From assembly GCA_018806915.1 (NCBI GenBank), contig JAGKQI010000102.1:1240001-1304000 (forward strand): a stretch of DNA of 64,000 nucleotides, given 5' to 3'. This DNA is from Phytophthora colocasiae. Lineage: Eukaryota; Oomycota; Peronosporomycetes; Peronosporales; Peronosporaceae. The position numbers and the translations under genes are program-made. Positions 1 through 11,303 of this stretch are shown here, in pieces (position 1 is the first letter of the stretch; every line of letters starts with the position of its first letter). A model generated the notes under the pieces. That model made no database searches. It saw only the letters and a list, made by a program, of their open reading frames with translations, and had not been told where the DNA came from.

Positions 1-2214
1 AAGGTTAAAACACATTCAAGTGCTTACAAATGAAGTAGCGTGGTCACCTTCGGTTGCAGGACAGGCTTGACGAAGCTGTTGTCGTCGCTGAAGTAGCAAT
101 GCTAGATGTTTTTTGTACTCTTCGCTTTCATTGGGGGTCTTGACTTGAAGAGTTTGTCGTGCCTCCTCATCGTTCTGCATTTTTGGTCACAGGCTATGCC
201 GAACAGGCGACCGCGAGTTTGGCCGGTTGCTACAACGGGTGCGACCTTCTTGTATCAGCTCACTAATTGGGGCCAGATGGACATCAAAAGGCTCGATGGC
301 AACAACATCATCGCCTACTGCGCCAGGATATTGCAGCAAAGTTTCAATAACTCTTCCGCACAATGCGTGTTGAGATGCTACTGCCCTGATGTAAGTTCTA
401 GCTCGGTTGGGGTGCTCACCTCGGAGTGTTTGGACAAGTTGCGGGAAAAAGTCAATTTCCTGACTTCTGAATTTCTTCTTGAACTCGTTTTCAGTCATCA
501 GTAAGAACTCGAGGATGACCTCGACACGAAATGCATCCGGAACAAACCTCATCCATGCGTCGCCCTTCTTTCGGGACTTTTGGTTGGGTCCCGCTTTTGG
601 TGACTTCTTCTGAGCTCCATTTTGATCGTACTACACGTCAGACACACGTGATAAGAATTAACGTTTGATCTCATAGCGAATTCGAGCACTCAGCTGTGAA
701 TCTTACCCCTAGCCGTTTGTTTTCATATTCCCCAATGGCGGTATCGACATATTGAGCTTCTAGCTCAATCCATGCCTTCTCAACAATCAAGAATTTCAGC
801 TTTCGGATGGCTTGCCTTTTGCGCCACAGTCCCTGCACACATTTTATCCGACGGATGAATATCCTCAGCCCTTTGAACACACGAAAGCCGACACTTTTCA
901 CAGCTATGCTCTTCTGAAGCCATTCGATCAAAAGATGTGCTGCGTGCGTATTCGTACGTTTGATTGAACGATGTTGCCTCCAGATCCGAATTGTACGCGA
1001 TAGATGATTTTCTAAGCGGCGTTGACTCCAGTTTAGTATCAGGAAGTTGAACATTTTCTGCGTAAAAGCACTCAGCATGATAATTGGCTGCATATTCTGT
1101 GCTTCACAGATCAACTGCTCACGTAGGCGCTTCTGTAAGCGTTGCCGGGCTCGATACTCGGAGGAAGCCTCAAGTACCCTTCGTTCATAGTTTCCGTCTT
1201 CTTGAACTTTTCTAGTTTTGTTTGCTTCCAGCCTGATTTCATGAGTGTTGACCCACATTTGATGTCTTTCATCGAGAAGCTTTTCATGCCACAAAAGCCT
1301 AAGAGTTAGCCAGCATTGAACGTATCCTCAACACATCAGAATAGTACCATTTTCTTGAAAGCTGCTTCCATATTGAAGCCCATGGGTGTCGATGCGCCAC
1401 CCGCTAGCACGGTTGCATGGTAGTACGCTCGCATCCGCTCGTAACCTCGAATAGTGTCCCAGAAAGCGGTACGATCGTCATCCGAAATGGGCAACAGCCG
1501 AACTCGCTGCTTCATTTTCTTCAGTTGTCTATCCGTTGATGTAGCATTAGCTTCTGCAGTGATTGGAGCTGGTGAATTGGTACGACTTATAGTGACGTCC
1601 GATGGAATACTGAAAAGACTTGAGGTAGGCAATTGCTTTGGAGATCCTGCTTGTTGCTCGGCCTTCCGAAGTATAGCTAAGTGACGTTCCAGTGAAGCCA
1701 TCATTTCCTTCTTCGATTCATCCATGTCCTGTTCCTCATCACAAGGCTCCGAGTAATTGTTGCCTTTTAACAACTCCTTGTGCTTAGCAAAGTAGATTTC
1801 CTTCGAAGTGGACATTAACGGCGCCAAGTACACTACAGATACATTTGTACAATGACGAACAAGTTAGGTTACAAAGTTCTTGAATATCATTTTATGTTCA
1901 CACGCACCTACTCGAGTCTCCTCTTTGTCGACTACAAGAGCCCCTACCGGCACTGGGTGATGTGGCAGAATCGGCGGTAGTGGATACTTCTTCGTCACAG
2001 GAGTCTGCACTTTCATCGGCACATTGTCTTCTCGCTTCACGTCCGTCTCCAGGTCCACATTCATCTTCTCCATTTCCGCACCGAAAGACACGTATAACTT
2101 CTTAGCGACCATCACTCCGAACAAAAGTTGAAGTTGCAGTTTATTTTTAGCATCATTATCGCTAATGTGTGAGTTGAAACCAAGCGCCGAAGATAGAGAG
2201 CCTCGTCCTGACAA
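1..2214 (-). CDS. Hypothetical helical, IQ-like protein; multi-exon, 3' end not resolved
   Basis: I do not recognise the family. Four minus-strand exons read as one gene: 2214-1908 (GTG donor), 1832 to about 1353, about 1290 to 705 and about 624 to 190. The first intron (1907-1833) joins perfectly in frame, and the third joins in frame from a GTAAGA donor near 704 to a TAG acceptor near 625. The second junction is not clean: the best acceptor, with a CTAAC branch-like site, leaves the frame off by one, so either a weaker AAAAG acceptor about 19 nt further on is used or the gene is damaged. The middle exon is very basic and aromatic, with IQ-like runs of the form W-R-x-H-R and L-W-R-K-R-x-A-I-R, which suggests a calmodulin-binding helical rod. 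An in-frame stop at 187 is followed by more open sequence running off the window start. Calling it an IQ-type protein is an inference. Confidence 0.5.
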
Positions 2215-2479
2215 GACGGAGAGGCAATCGTGTCTAACTGCTACTTGCTACAGACAGGTCAGCTCAGCTAAGCTTGGCTAAGGTGCTGCAGGCATCTATC
2301 TCCGCCCAGTTAGCTAGTACGCGACGAGAAGCAGCAGCGACCGCGACGACTGCGAGGTTATTCCTAGATAGACCTTTACAAGGAAGGAGCCGACCGGGGC
2401 GCGTGCGTGTAGAGCTGTTGGTTTATCGAGACCGACCGAGTGACTCAACAGCAACAGAAGCGTTTTCAGAGCACGAGTA

Positions 2480-3061
2480 ATGCCGTCGGACACACCGCTC
2501 CACAAGGCAGCGCACAATGGTGACAAGGGTGCGTGTCTGCAGATATTGGAGGAGAAATCGGTAGACGTTAATGCACCTGGGGCTGGCGATCGACGGGCGC
2601 TTCACCGTGCAGCAGGAGGCAACCACGCAGAATTGTGTACACTGCTGCTGGACAAAGGAGCCGAAATCGACGGGGTACGCTTAATTGAGCTGCAGTAATT
2701 TATTGGTTATAGTGCTAAAGGTATATGTGTCATTTGGTAGGCGGACAAAAGTGGTCGAACTGCACTGCATTGGGCATCTATCAGCGGGCACAAAGAGGCC
2801 ACGTTGATCTTGCTGCAAAAGGGTGCAAACATTAATGCTGAGACTACAACGGGGATGACGGCACTTCACGGCGCAGCTGAAGGTGGCAAAGTGGAATTAG
2901 TTAGACTGCTGATGGAACACAAAGCAGATTCCTCCAAGAAGGACGCAAATGGAAAATTACCCTTCGACTATGCAATGGACGGCAAGCATAAGGCTGTAGT
3001 AAAAGTGCTCAAGGATATGGGAGACGCTGCTGCGCAGAGCGCATCCTGTGTGATTCAATAG
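2480..3061 (+). CDS. Small ankyrin-repeat protein with C-terminal CaaX box
   Basis: Two exons, 2480-2674 and 2741-3061, joined at phase 0 (GTACGC donor, TAG acceptor), give 171 aa. Nearly the whole protein is ankyrin repeats: TPLHKAAHNGD near residue 5, a second repeat near 38-60, then RTALHWASISGH and MTALHGAAEGG in exon 2. Ankyrin repeats bind partner proteins. The protein ends in Cys-Val-Ile-Gln and a stop, which fits the CaaX rule (X = Gln favours farnesyltransferase), so the protein is probably membrane-anchored. The start is the first ATG of the first repeat. It is transcribed away from the IQ-like gene, whose ATG lies 265 bp upstream on the other strand. Confidence 0.88.
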
Positions 3062-3230
3062 CCACTTGGACGCTACTTGAGTCGCAGCGATGGTAACAAT
3101 TCTTATTTGCCCCCATAATACGAAATGAAGAACTTTTATGCAGATTGCTTGTTACGTGAGGAAAATGTGACGATAGGTGACCAGCGATGGCACTATATAC
3201 ACGTGATCGAACGACCGGAACTTCCTACGT

Positions 3231-4807
3231 CTACCAGTCGTTCTTGTGGTAAAGCTTGCCCTTAATGCTGAGTTTGGACGAGTTACGCGACCGTCGTTTG
3301 CCACTCACCTTCTGGCGCGCCTGTCGGTCACGCTGGACCCGCTGTTTGATAATCTCGTTCTCCACGGCAAAAGCATCCTGTTCTTCTTCGTTGTCTTCGT
3401 TTTCACTGTTCTCCTGGTCGGTTCCATTGGTCTGGCTATCAATGACTGTGTTACGAACTCCGTGAACAAGGTCGGGTACTTCCTCGTCGTTGTCATCTTC
3501 GTTTTCCTCTTCTTCCTCTTCGCTATCATCCTCGTAGTCATCATCGCTGTCGCTTTCGTCGATGTTCTGGTGAGCTGAGAAAATCGAGAGCTGTGTTTGG
3601 AACATACATGAACGTTAGCTTTTGACCACAGATCGCATATTCATGAAGCAGTCTCTTACATCGTGTACTTTTTCGCCGAACTCCTTGCCGAATCCGCTAG
3701 CTTCAACATCTTCATCCAAGTGAACGTTTTCATCTGCGACAATATCCTTCAGCTTCGGGACACGCTACAGAATGCATACCAACCTCGTAAGTCACAGCCA
3801 GAAAGTATTTTGCAGTCGACACACTTACGTCAGGCGTGTAAGCACCACCTTGCAGTCGCGAGAAAAACTTCACCAGCCCATGCACATCGCGATCAAAGAG
3901 CCTGGTAACAACAACAAAAAATAAGTAAGTTTGCAACACTATTTCAGTAAAAGATAATTGTACTTACTCGGCAGCGTTCGGGTGCGACGTAGAAATCATC
4001 TGCGGAAAATCGATCATGGTGATCTTGCCATCGTCTCCGATCATAATGTTGAACTCGTTGAAGTCACAGTGGACAAGTCCATATTCTGCCAGCCTCACCA
4101 CAATCGACATTGCCGTATCGTAAGCGTCCTTCGAGTTGGCAAGACGGCGCACTTGGTTAAGCGGATAGCCGTCCACGAGGCTCATGCAGATAGCATGACG
4201 ATTGCAGTCAATAGGCGTCGGTGTCGGGAAGTCACGGTCGTACAGGGCCTACAACAGCAACAGTTAGTTCAAATGAGCAACCATAGCAGCGCAGCATTTA
4301 ACCGTGCAGACTCACCTTCAGGAACGCATACTCCTTCATAGCCGACAGACGCGACATGTAGAACCAACTGACTGACTTGCGGTTTTTAAGGTAGTCTCGC
4401 TTAGACTTGACAGCACGGAACGACGTGCGTCCGAGGCGGTGGAACTTGATGGCAACCTCTGTGCCGTCCTCCTGCGTGGCTAGGTAGATGTCCGACTCCT
4501 TTCCAACGCCGATCTGACGACCCAGACCAGTGATGTGTCCACGTTGCAGGAACACACGCAGTGCCAGGTAGTCATAGCCATTGTAAGTGAGGCGGAAGCC
4601 GTCATAAGCGTTTCCGTCGTGCGCAATAAGCTTGTTGCGCAGGAGATGCGACAGAATTTTCTGTACACCTCCGTGGCGCAGCTTAGCGATGCTGGTGATC
4701 AGTTCCACGGGCACTACTTCGTGGTTCTTCATGCCCATCTCGATGGCCGTTAGCACGCGGAAGTGCTCCTTGGTCAGGTAGCGCATAGCAGTCACGTCGA
4801 GCTTCAT
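3231..4807 (-). CDS. RIOK2: RIO2 atypical serine kinase / ribosome assembly ATPase
   Basis: Five exons (4807-4316, 4248-3968, 3901-3829, 3764-3660, 3590-3231) join in frame to 436 aa. RIO2 acts in late cytoplasmic maturation of the 40S subunit. The N-terminus has the RIO2-specific winged helix (LTKEHFRVLTAIEMGMKNHE), then the RIO kinase core with GVGKESDIY in the nucleotide loop, catalytic HCDFNEFN (Asp and Asn) and metal-binding MIDFPQM followed by STSHPNA. Exon 4 has the family's EASGF-K-E stretch. The C-terminus carries a long Asp/Glu run followed by a basic tail. I chose the Met eight codons into the longest ORF because the RIO2 winged helix begins there. It is shorter than animal RIO2 because the linker is short. 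It is head-to-head with the TPR gene. Confidence 0.96.
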
Positions 4808-4906
4808 GGTGGCAAAGCGTCTCTGGTGCACCAGTCAACTACGGGTAATTTTTCAGATTACACTATCTCCAACTCAAAATATTTCGAAACTACTCTAATA
4901 TTTTGA
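4808..4906. promoter_or_regulatory. Very short bidirectional promoter region
   Basis: Only 99 bp separate the RIO2 start codon (minus strand) from the TTC33-like start codon (plus strand). The stretch is AT-rich compared with its flanks. It must hold both 5' leaders and both core promoters. No single element could be assigned with certainty. Confidence 0.5.
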
Positions 4907-5641
4907 ATGGCAGTCCGGTTCGCACTGAAGCCGCTGAAGAAGCGCCAACGACTCGATGCCAGCGACAAGAGAACACCAGTGTGTAGTGCATTTAGCAGTA
5001 CAGAGGATGTTTGCCAGGACAGAAGCGATGCTCAGCAGAATCACCGATTGGGGCTTCTCGAAGACGCTGAAGCCAAAGTGAACCGATTAAAGGAAGAAGG
5101 CAATATCCTTGCAGAGGCTGGCAAGTTTCGAGCTGCGATAAGCCGGTGGCAAGAAGCATTGGTTGTTGATCCGAACAATGCATATTTATACGAGCTACAG
5201 GCCCAAGCTAGTATGGCCGTGTATGACGACTTCCAGTCAGTCCAATTTGCTCGCAAAGCGACCGAGTTGGCGCCAAAATGGAGCGACGGATTCCTCACAC
5301 TTAGTCGATGTCTGCTGAATTTCGGAGAATTGGCACTAGCCTTAAAGGCTATAAGGAAGGTCAGTGCATTGGATAAGCTCGCTACTTTTTGAGGGATTCT
5401 AACTGACACTTTTCATTATGGATACGCGTAGTCTGTCGAGCTTAATGGCGGCGTGGAGACAGATGAGATGGCAACTGATCGTCGGGATATCGAGATGCTG
5501 CTTGGAAAGCAAGAGCAAGTGTTACATACACGCGATGAGGAAGCAGCGCATGAAGTAGAAGCCGATAAACTCCAGGTCATATCCTGCTTTAAGCACTTGA
5601 GTCTTAGAGCAAAGGCAATTGAAGCTGCCAACGACAAATAA
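4907..5641 (+). CDS. TPR protein of the TTC33 type
   Basis: Two exons (4907-5359 and 5432-5641; GTCAGT donor, GTAG acceptor) give 220 aa. Residues about 60-150 form a three-unit TPR block: a first repeat with LKEEGN-LAEAGKF, a central one with ALVVDPNNAYLYE, and a third with WSDGFLTLSRCLLNFGE. Order and spacing match TTC33 (OSRF) of animals, including a basic N-terminus with KKRQR that could be a nuclear signal. TPR proteins act as scaffolds; the TTC33 partner is not established. The C-terminal exon is charged and helical. The family name is by recall, so it is fair to read this as a TTC33-like TPR protein. Confidence 0.8.
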
Positions 5642-6029
5642 AGCAAATAAGTATGGACAGGTATATTTCAAAGCTGGAAGCTGATCCTCTTTGTTGTCGG
5701 CGTTGTAGAAGTGACGAGCCAAGCGAGGAAGGCGGGGATCTATATACTATAGCAACTAACTTACAATACTGCCAGGCTTCAGGCATGCCCGATCCAGCCA
5801 ATCTTCCCAGCCTCCACCACCTTTTCTCACGTGAACCCGAGGATGCCTCCATATATACATAAGATATATACATTCGGAGCAAACACTTGCAGCCGCACCA
5901 GCAACCACCTCTGTTGGTGAGAAGTGGTGCTCATCCGGCTTACTTGGCTTGGAGTGGTCGGTCAGCTCGGTTCTGCAGGATATCTGCAGTCTGAATCGGG
6001 TGACCACTTGAATGTGGCTCGCTCTGCAC

Positions 6030-7192
6030 TTACGAGCAGAGCTTGCTGCCTTCAATTGAATACGACGAAGGCTCGCCGTGAGCGGTATCGTAGGACGACG
6101 CGTAGTCCTCCTGCTGATCCGTAATAAAGTGCATGTACGACCGCTTGCGAGTTCCACTGCGCTCGGCATCTGGCTGTCTTGCTTGCTGTGGCGCGTAGCA
6201 ATCGTAGGGCTCATAGTCGCCCTTGTTTGCTTCAACTTGCGGCTCGTGTCTTGTGTCGAACAATGAGTCGATCTTTTGACTCATGAGGAAGCACAAGGTT
6301 GTGGCAGCAGCAGCAATGTACTCTTGGTCCACGGGATCGCAGTTACCAGGATCCAGACGCCGCACTTTCTTTCGTGGGGTCTTTCGTGGGCTGTCCTGAA
6401 CTGCACCGTGTTCTGGAGTGGAGGGAGCAGTGCTTCGGCCATCCACTGACTCTGCTGCGGTAGATGCACATGGGTGCTCAGCAGCCAGCGTGGCCATGTC
6501 TGCGGTCTTGCCACTCTGCTTCTTTTCAGCTTTGAGTTTAGCCACCTTGAGCAAATACTTCTGAGCGTGGGTGCGCACTTGAGTCACAGATCGTGTGCGG
6601 ACCACTTGCTGCACACGTTTCCACTTGTGTCCATGGATGCGGAATCCCTCCAAGAAACGCTCGTGTTCGTCTGCTGTCCAGCGTCCTCCGCGAATAGATT
6701 GGTTCGGGGCACTACCACGTGCACTAGCTACCATGCTTTCAGTCTCTTGCTCCGTCTCTTCTTCGTCAGCAGGTGCCGGGGCAATGCGGCGCGAGTTTGG
6801 CGACGGTGACGTTTGTCGAGCTGGAGACGAGTCAGCACTACGTAGTTGCTGTTGTTGGCGCGTGGAGACATATCGTGTCTCCTCCTCGTAATGTTGCGGA
6901 GCTCTCGACATCTCGGGCTTGGCAAAGCTGTGGAGAGATGGAAGACTGAACTTAGGCATGGTGCTAGCTGGAGCGTTGCTGGAGTTACGATTGAGGATGT
7001 TGGCGAGGCCGAAGCCAGAGGAGCCGCGCCACGGTTCAGCTTCCTGTGTAGTTAAAGTGATGTGAGCGACTGTGGCGTATAAATCGAGTTGTGTTCGCAA
7101 GAGCGCACCTTTTTAAGTGGGGCGATGTGATCGTCTCGCTGATGACTGTAGTTGTCGTCGTCATAGGTTTCTCGTTTGGTGACGGGGTCCAT
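6030..7192 (-). CDS. MYB-related transcription factor, SHAQKY class
   Basis: Exon 1 is 7192-7109 and exon 2 is 7043-6030, giving 365 aa; the small first exon supplies the real ATG (MDPVTKRE). A single Myb/SANT repeat sits near residues 145-200: WTADEHERFLEGFRIHG, then VRTRSVTQVRTHAQKYLLK, which is the SHAQKY signature in the form THAQKY. Such proteins bind I-box-like DNA; in oomycetes several are stage-regulated in sporulation and spores. Flanking regions are Ser/Pro/Gln-rich and presumably disordered, with a basic KTPRKKVRR stretch that may be a nuclear signal. The stop lies inside a strong GTAAGT donor context (see findings), so a longer isoform with a different C-terminus is possible. Confidence 0.9.
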
Positions 7193-8900
7193 TGTGTATG
7201 TGTTCGAGGCCAAGTGGCTAAATATATCCGTGTTGATGTGCGTGTCACTAACGGCGGTCGCGACAGTGAAGAGCCGTATGAAACGTCAGAGGAGGAATCG
7301 AGTGCTGAGTCTGCTGCAACAAGTAAAAACGGAATGAGCACGCGGATCTTGGCGAGTCTTGGAGTGAGGACGGCGGTGGTGGCGAGCTTCGGGATGGATG
7401 GATGGATCCACTCCCGCAACCGCAAACCGAACCACCGCTCAACACCCGCCCAGCAGGTGTTGCATTGCACACATTGCGGCTGGAACAGCCACACGCATGC
7501 AATGGTGCCGAGCAAGTACCATACGCAGGAGTCGAGAACTTACCTGGGTGTCGCGGTCTGAGGCCGCTTTTCGCCAGCCTTGTGTTCTGTTCCGCTCTCT
7601 CAGTGCTTTTGCGCTTTGGGGCGGAGACAGATCGACCTCGACGGTTTGCCTCGTGCTGGCCTCCCATAGTGAGCCCAAGTCATTTCTTGTGGTGATTCAG
7701 TTTTCTTGGGGATTAGGGCAGAAGCCCTCTCGCCCACGGGCGTAGAGCCGGTCCAGCGTTGGCAACATCGCATGTCGCGGCGTCGTGAAGAAGAAGATCG
7801 CGAGCATGGGACCAGCAGCAGCACAAGGACCGCCTGTCGATCGCCATGCTGTTGCAGCGCAGCGTGCGCCGCGCTTCAGAACAGTGCGGTGTGGGGGCGC
7901 TGAGTTCGTGGTCGGCAGCATTCTTTCTACAATTCCTCCTCACTTGACGCGCGGTACAGTACCGCGCGGTCACCTCAAGTGGCGTCGAAACGAAAGATCG
8001 GCGATGTGTTTGAAGCACGGATTCATCCCGTTGCGCATAGATGACCGTCCGTAGAGTTTTATATCCCCGGTAGATTTTGGCAGGTGGCCGCGGCGGGGGT
8101 AAATGGGCAAAAGCGACTCGCTGTTCAGCGCGCCTAGCCAAGAGAACTGCTGCTATTGCCGAGGAGCCAGCAGTGCAGGCTGCACCTGATAAATGCGCCA
8201 GAGACAGGCCCGCGCGATGGGCATGAGAAAGATTGGTCGCTGGCGCCGCTGATTGGCTGATCCGAAAAGGCGTAGGGAAGGCAAAAGTATCTTGCCAAGA
8301 GTTCAGTTCAAAGCGCCGCGAGATTTGCTGGTCAGCCGCTTCTTGATGTTGCAGCAGCTCTGGTGACGCCGCTGTGCAGTGGTCGGTCTTCTCTGCCTTG
8401 CATGCACTCGGCTGCCTCGTGTGTCAGCAGCACCCCACGCTGCGATATAGGGCTGCCTACAGCGAGTTAAAGCTCGATCTTTTTCGCAGCGCCTGAAATC
8501 CAGGGAGGCAATGGCTGGCCCGTCTTCAGTTCGTCGATCGCTCGGCGTCGTGTTGTAGAGCTGGACAACGTATCAAATCTAACCAAAATCTACGAATTGT
8601 ATACAAACAGTACCAGTAGCATCGAAATAAGCATATTTATACTGAAACATGTGACAGCGTCACCTAAATTTGCAAGTGCCCACAGCCAATCATTCTAGAA
8701 GCACGGTACGATTCACCATAGCTAACCACTTGGCTTTTGCCTACGTTCCTATTGAGTCTACGGACCCGCACCCAAGCCCCCACACGCCTGCTCGCCTACT
8801 AAACCCAAGAATGCCTCGCCGACTAGACTGGATGCTCCTTGCCCAAAGCCTGTCACTAAACGACGCGAACCTACTGCTCGATACGTTCAAAGCTACCGCT
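7193..8900. other. Gene-poor region upstream of the MYB gene
   Basis: About 1.7 kb without a gene I can support. Open frames exist on both strands because the DNA is GC-rich, but they lack family motifs, exon-like borders and sensible composition. The one clear structure is the palindrome at 7941-7981. From about 8580 the sequence turns AT-rich, just before the transposase relic. Confidence 0.55.
7941..7981. repeat. 41-bp imperfect palindrome with a perfect 9-bp core
   Basis: The core reads GCGCGGTAC, one A, GTACCGCGC, a perfect inverted repeat at 7950-7968. Outside it, CACTTGA (7941-7947) pairs with TCAAGTG (7975-7981), with a few unpaired bases between. It could form a cruciform or bind a dimeric factor. 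It lies about 750 bp upstream of the MYB start. The function is unknown. Confidence 0.7.
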
Positions 8901-8929
8901 GTCATGAAAAGCGATGTTACGCCATGCAT

Positions 8930-10690
8930 TCTGTGTGCAGCTCCAGAGCCGCACAACATGAGGTGCGGCTGCTTCGCTGCTCCTGCGAGGCGTGCGCCAA
9001 CGACATCCCGTACACTCGCTGCAAGTGGAGGAGGGAAACCCAGCACTGTTCTGTGCTGAACATCATGACTGTGTGGGAGGCTGGCGCCCATGAATCCCCT
9101 CGCCGGCCGGAGAGGCACATCCGGCCGTCGGAGCCAATGAAAGTGGTTGCCAGGAAATGGCGGCGCACAACCACCGCCCCATGAGGATTCGAAACGCACT
9201 TCTCCGCCGCTTCAACCTTAACCAGGGCAGCTTGCCATCTCTCGCTGTGGTGCAGCGCTTTGTTCATCATTATCGCGCTGCCCACTTAGGTGGCAGTGAC
9301 TTCTGGGACGATGTGTCCAACTTAGTCCGAGAGAGGGGCTTTACGGGCCAAGAAGATTTGTCTGAAGGCTTCACTTTCACGTGGAATACGGATGTGGATG
9401 GCCGTCCGGTTATAGGACACTAACCGACACGGATCCGTTTGTTGTGGGGCTCTCCTCGAAAAAATTGATGCAACGATGTGATCAAGTGCCAGCAGCTCAC
9501 GTCTTACACGTGGATGCCACATTCAAGCTCAATCAGGTCAACTATCCTGTAATTGTTTTCGGGATTTCCGACTGCATGAGAACTTTCCATCTCCTCGCTG
9601 TGTTCATCTCTTCACAACGGACGAAGGTTCAACATACGTAGAAGCTCTGTCAGCGCTGAAACGAGTATTCCGATCTGTGACTGGACATGACCTCGCACCT
9701 CGTTTCGTCATGGTTGATGCGGACGAAGCTCAACTGAATGGCGTCGAAGAAGTTTTCTCCACCTCTATTGAAGGAGCCAAACCAATTGGTTTGATGTGCT
9801 ACTTTCACGTGCTGGCAAAGGTTCACGAAAAGACACGTGCACTGGAGCCTTTGCTTGCTGCTGCTCGTGTAATGCGCGACATTGCTGATCTGCACTTTAC
9901 TGCTACTGCGGGCGCGTATGCTGAAAAGAAGGCGAAGCTTCTGTCTGGCTGGGAGGAAGACACAAGGCTCTCGAACTTCACTGCGTACTTTAAGAAGCAA
10001 TGGCTGGACAGCAGGTTCCACCGGTGGCAAATTTTCTACACTCGTCCAGGCTTCGCCACTACCAATAACCCCGTCGAGCAGTACAACAGAGCCCTGAAGC
10101 GCGACTATACCTTGCACTCGCGCCTCAAAATGGGTGCACTGATAGAGCAACTGCTACAGTGCTGCCGCACGGAAAGTTTAAAGGAGAAGCCATTCGCCAC
10201 AGAAGTCACCCCTTCTCCTGTCCTCGTACGACGTGCCCGTGAACTTGAGCGAGCTCACAAGATACGCGAGCTTGTCTCAGGCCGATCTCGAGTGGCGTTT
10301 TTGCTTAATGACGCGCCTACAACATTAGAAGACCATGTGTACGTGGCGTCGGAGCTTTGCGATCGAGTGTATGACCCGCTAGCCCGTCGCACCAACGAAG
10401 CATTACCTGTCACGTCCCGCCTCAGCATCCAGACAGCGCGTGCTGAAGTGCGCGGTATGCCAGGTGAAGGCTGGTGTGTCGATGTACTGCGTCATCATTG
10501 CCCTTGCGACTATCATCTAAAGTTTGTGTGCACACACCTTGTGTTCGCTCTGCATGTGCGAGGGCTGCTTGACCTCTCGAAGCGTAAGAAGCTGGCCTAT
10601 CGTGGTGCCAACAAGGTGCTTCGTGCTCAAAGCCAGCATCAACTAGCAGGAAGGCCTAACAGCAACAGTACGGCTTTATACAGAGATTAA
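8930..10690 (+). pseudogene. Degraded Mutator-like (MULE) transposase with SWIM finger
   Basis: Four consecutive plus-strand frames carry pieces of one transposase. About 8930-9150 has the N-terminal Cys-rich segment (CSCEACA, then CKW and HCSV). 9157-9415 has HRPMRIRNAL and FTFTW. 9415-9607 has HVDATFKLNQ with the first catalytic Asp and GISDCMRTFHLLAVF. 9608-10690 has MVDADEAQLN with the second Asp, NNPVEQYNRALKRD with the catalytic Glu, and a C-terminal SWIM finger (CPCDYHLKFVCTH). The frame breaks near 9150, near 9415 and near 9608; the last is restored by one added T. The DDE residues survive but the reading frame does not, so it is a relic. No terminal inverted repeats could be matched by eye on either side. 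Confidence 0.9.
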
Positions 10691-11187
10691 TGTTAGAAAT
10701 CGCACGTAAACGAATGATCAGAGAGCTTCATCACCTTTTCTAAATGCACCTACAGCTCTTGCTGATTCGTGCTCTTGTTGGTCTCCTCTCCATCCGTCCT
10801 TGGCACCAGGAAGCAACGCTTGCATCAGTTTACCCCGCGCGAATTCCCAAATGCAGCTCCACCACGACGCGCCACATCCCGCACACTTCCCCTGCACTGC
10901 TCGTTCCTTTCCTCAAGCAGGTTGCCCCGCGCAACAAACCCTTCGTGGCGCCGTCGTGGCGAGCTGCGTCCCGCACAACCTCCCGTCCTGATGCAGCTGA
11001 AGCTCCTGGCGCAAAATCTTTTGTCTGGAGCCGGAGCGACCTCCTCTGTGACACCTAACCCTCTACACCAATGGCAGGCAGCCACGTCTTTGCTCTGTCC
11101 ACGCCCATCTCAGTGGCATTGTACATCGTTGGGTGCTGTACGACTTACCTTTCGGTGTTTTTCGTATTCTGTCGTAGAGCTGCTGCT

Positions 11188-11233
11188 AAAGTGGGCCAAT
11201 AAGAATTCAGCGCAAAGTGGACCAATAAGAATT
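11188..11233 (+). promoter_or_regulatory. Two 20-bp direct repeats, each with a CCAAT box
   Basis: The sequence AAAGTGG(G/A)CCAATAAGAATT occurs at 11188-11207 and again at 11214-11233 with a single mismatch. Each copy contains CCAAT in the sense orientation, 71-103 bp upstream of the ATG at 11304. This is a good position for a proximal promoter element bound by an NF-Y-type factor. Confidence 0.6.
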
Positions 11234-11303
11234 GTATCTATTTGCAAAGTATCCAAGCTATTTTCGGGAGTTGCCTTGCACATGTGCCGCACAACTCTTT
11301 ACC

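Noticed and set aside
7713..8141. 142-codon minus-strand frame upstream of the MYB gene
   Set aside because: GC-rich chance frame; overlapping frames of similar length exist on both strands and none has a motif.
8580..11180. Terminal inverted repeats around the MULE relic
   Set aside because: I compared the AT-rich flanks by eye and found no convincing long inverted match or target duplication.
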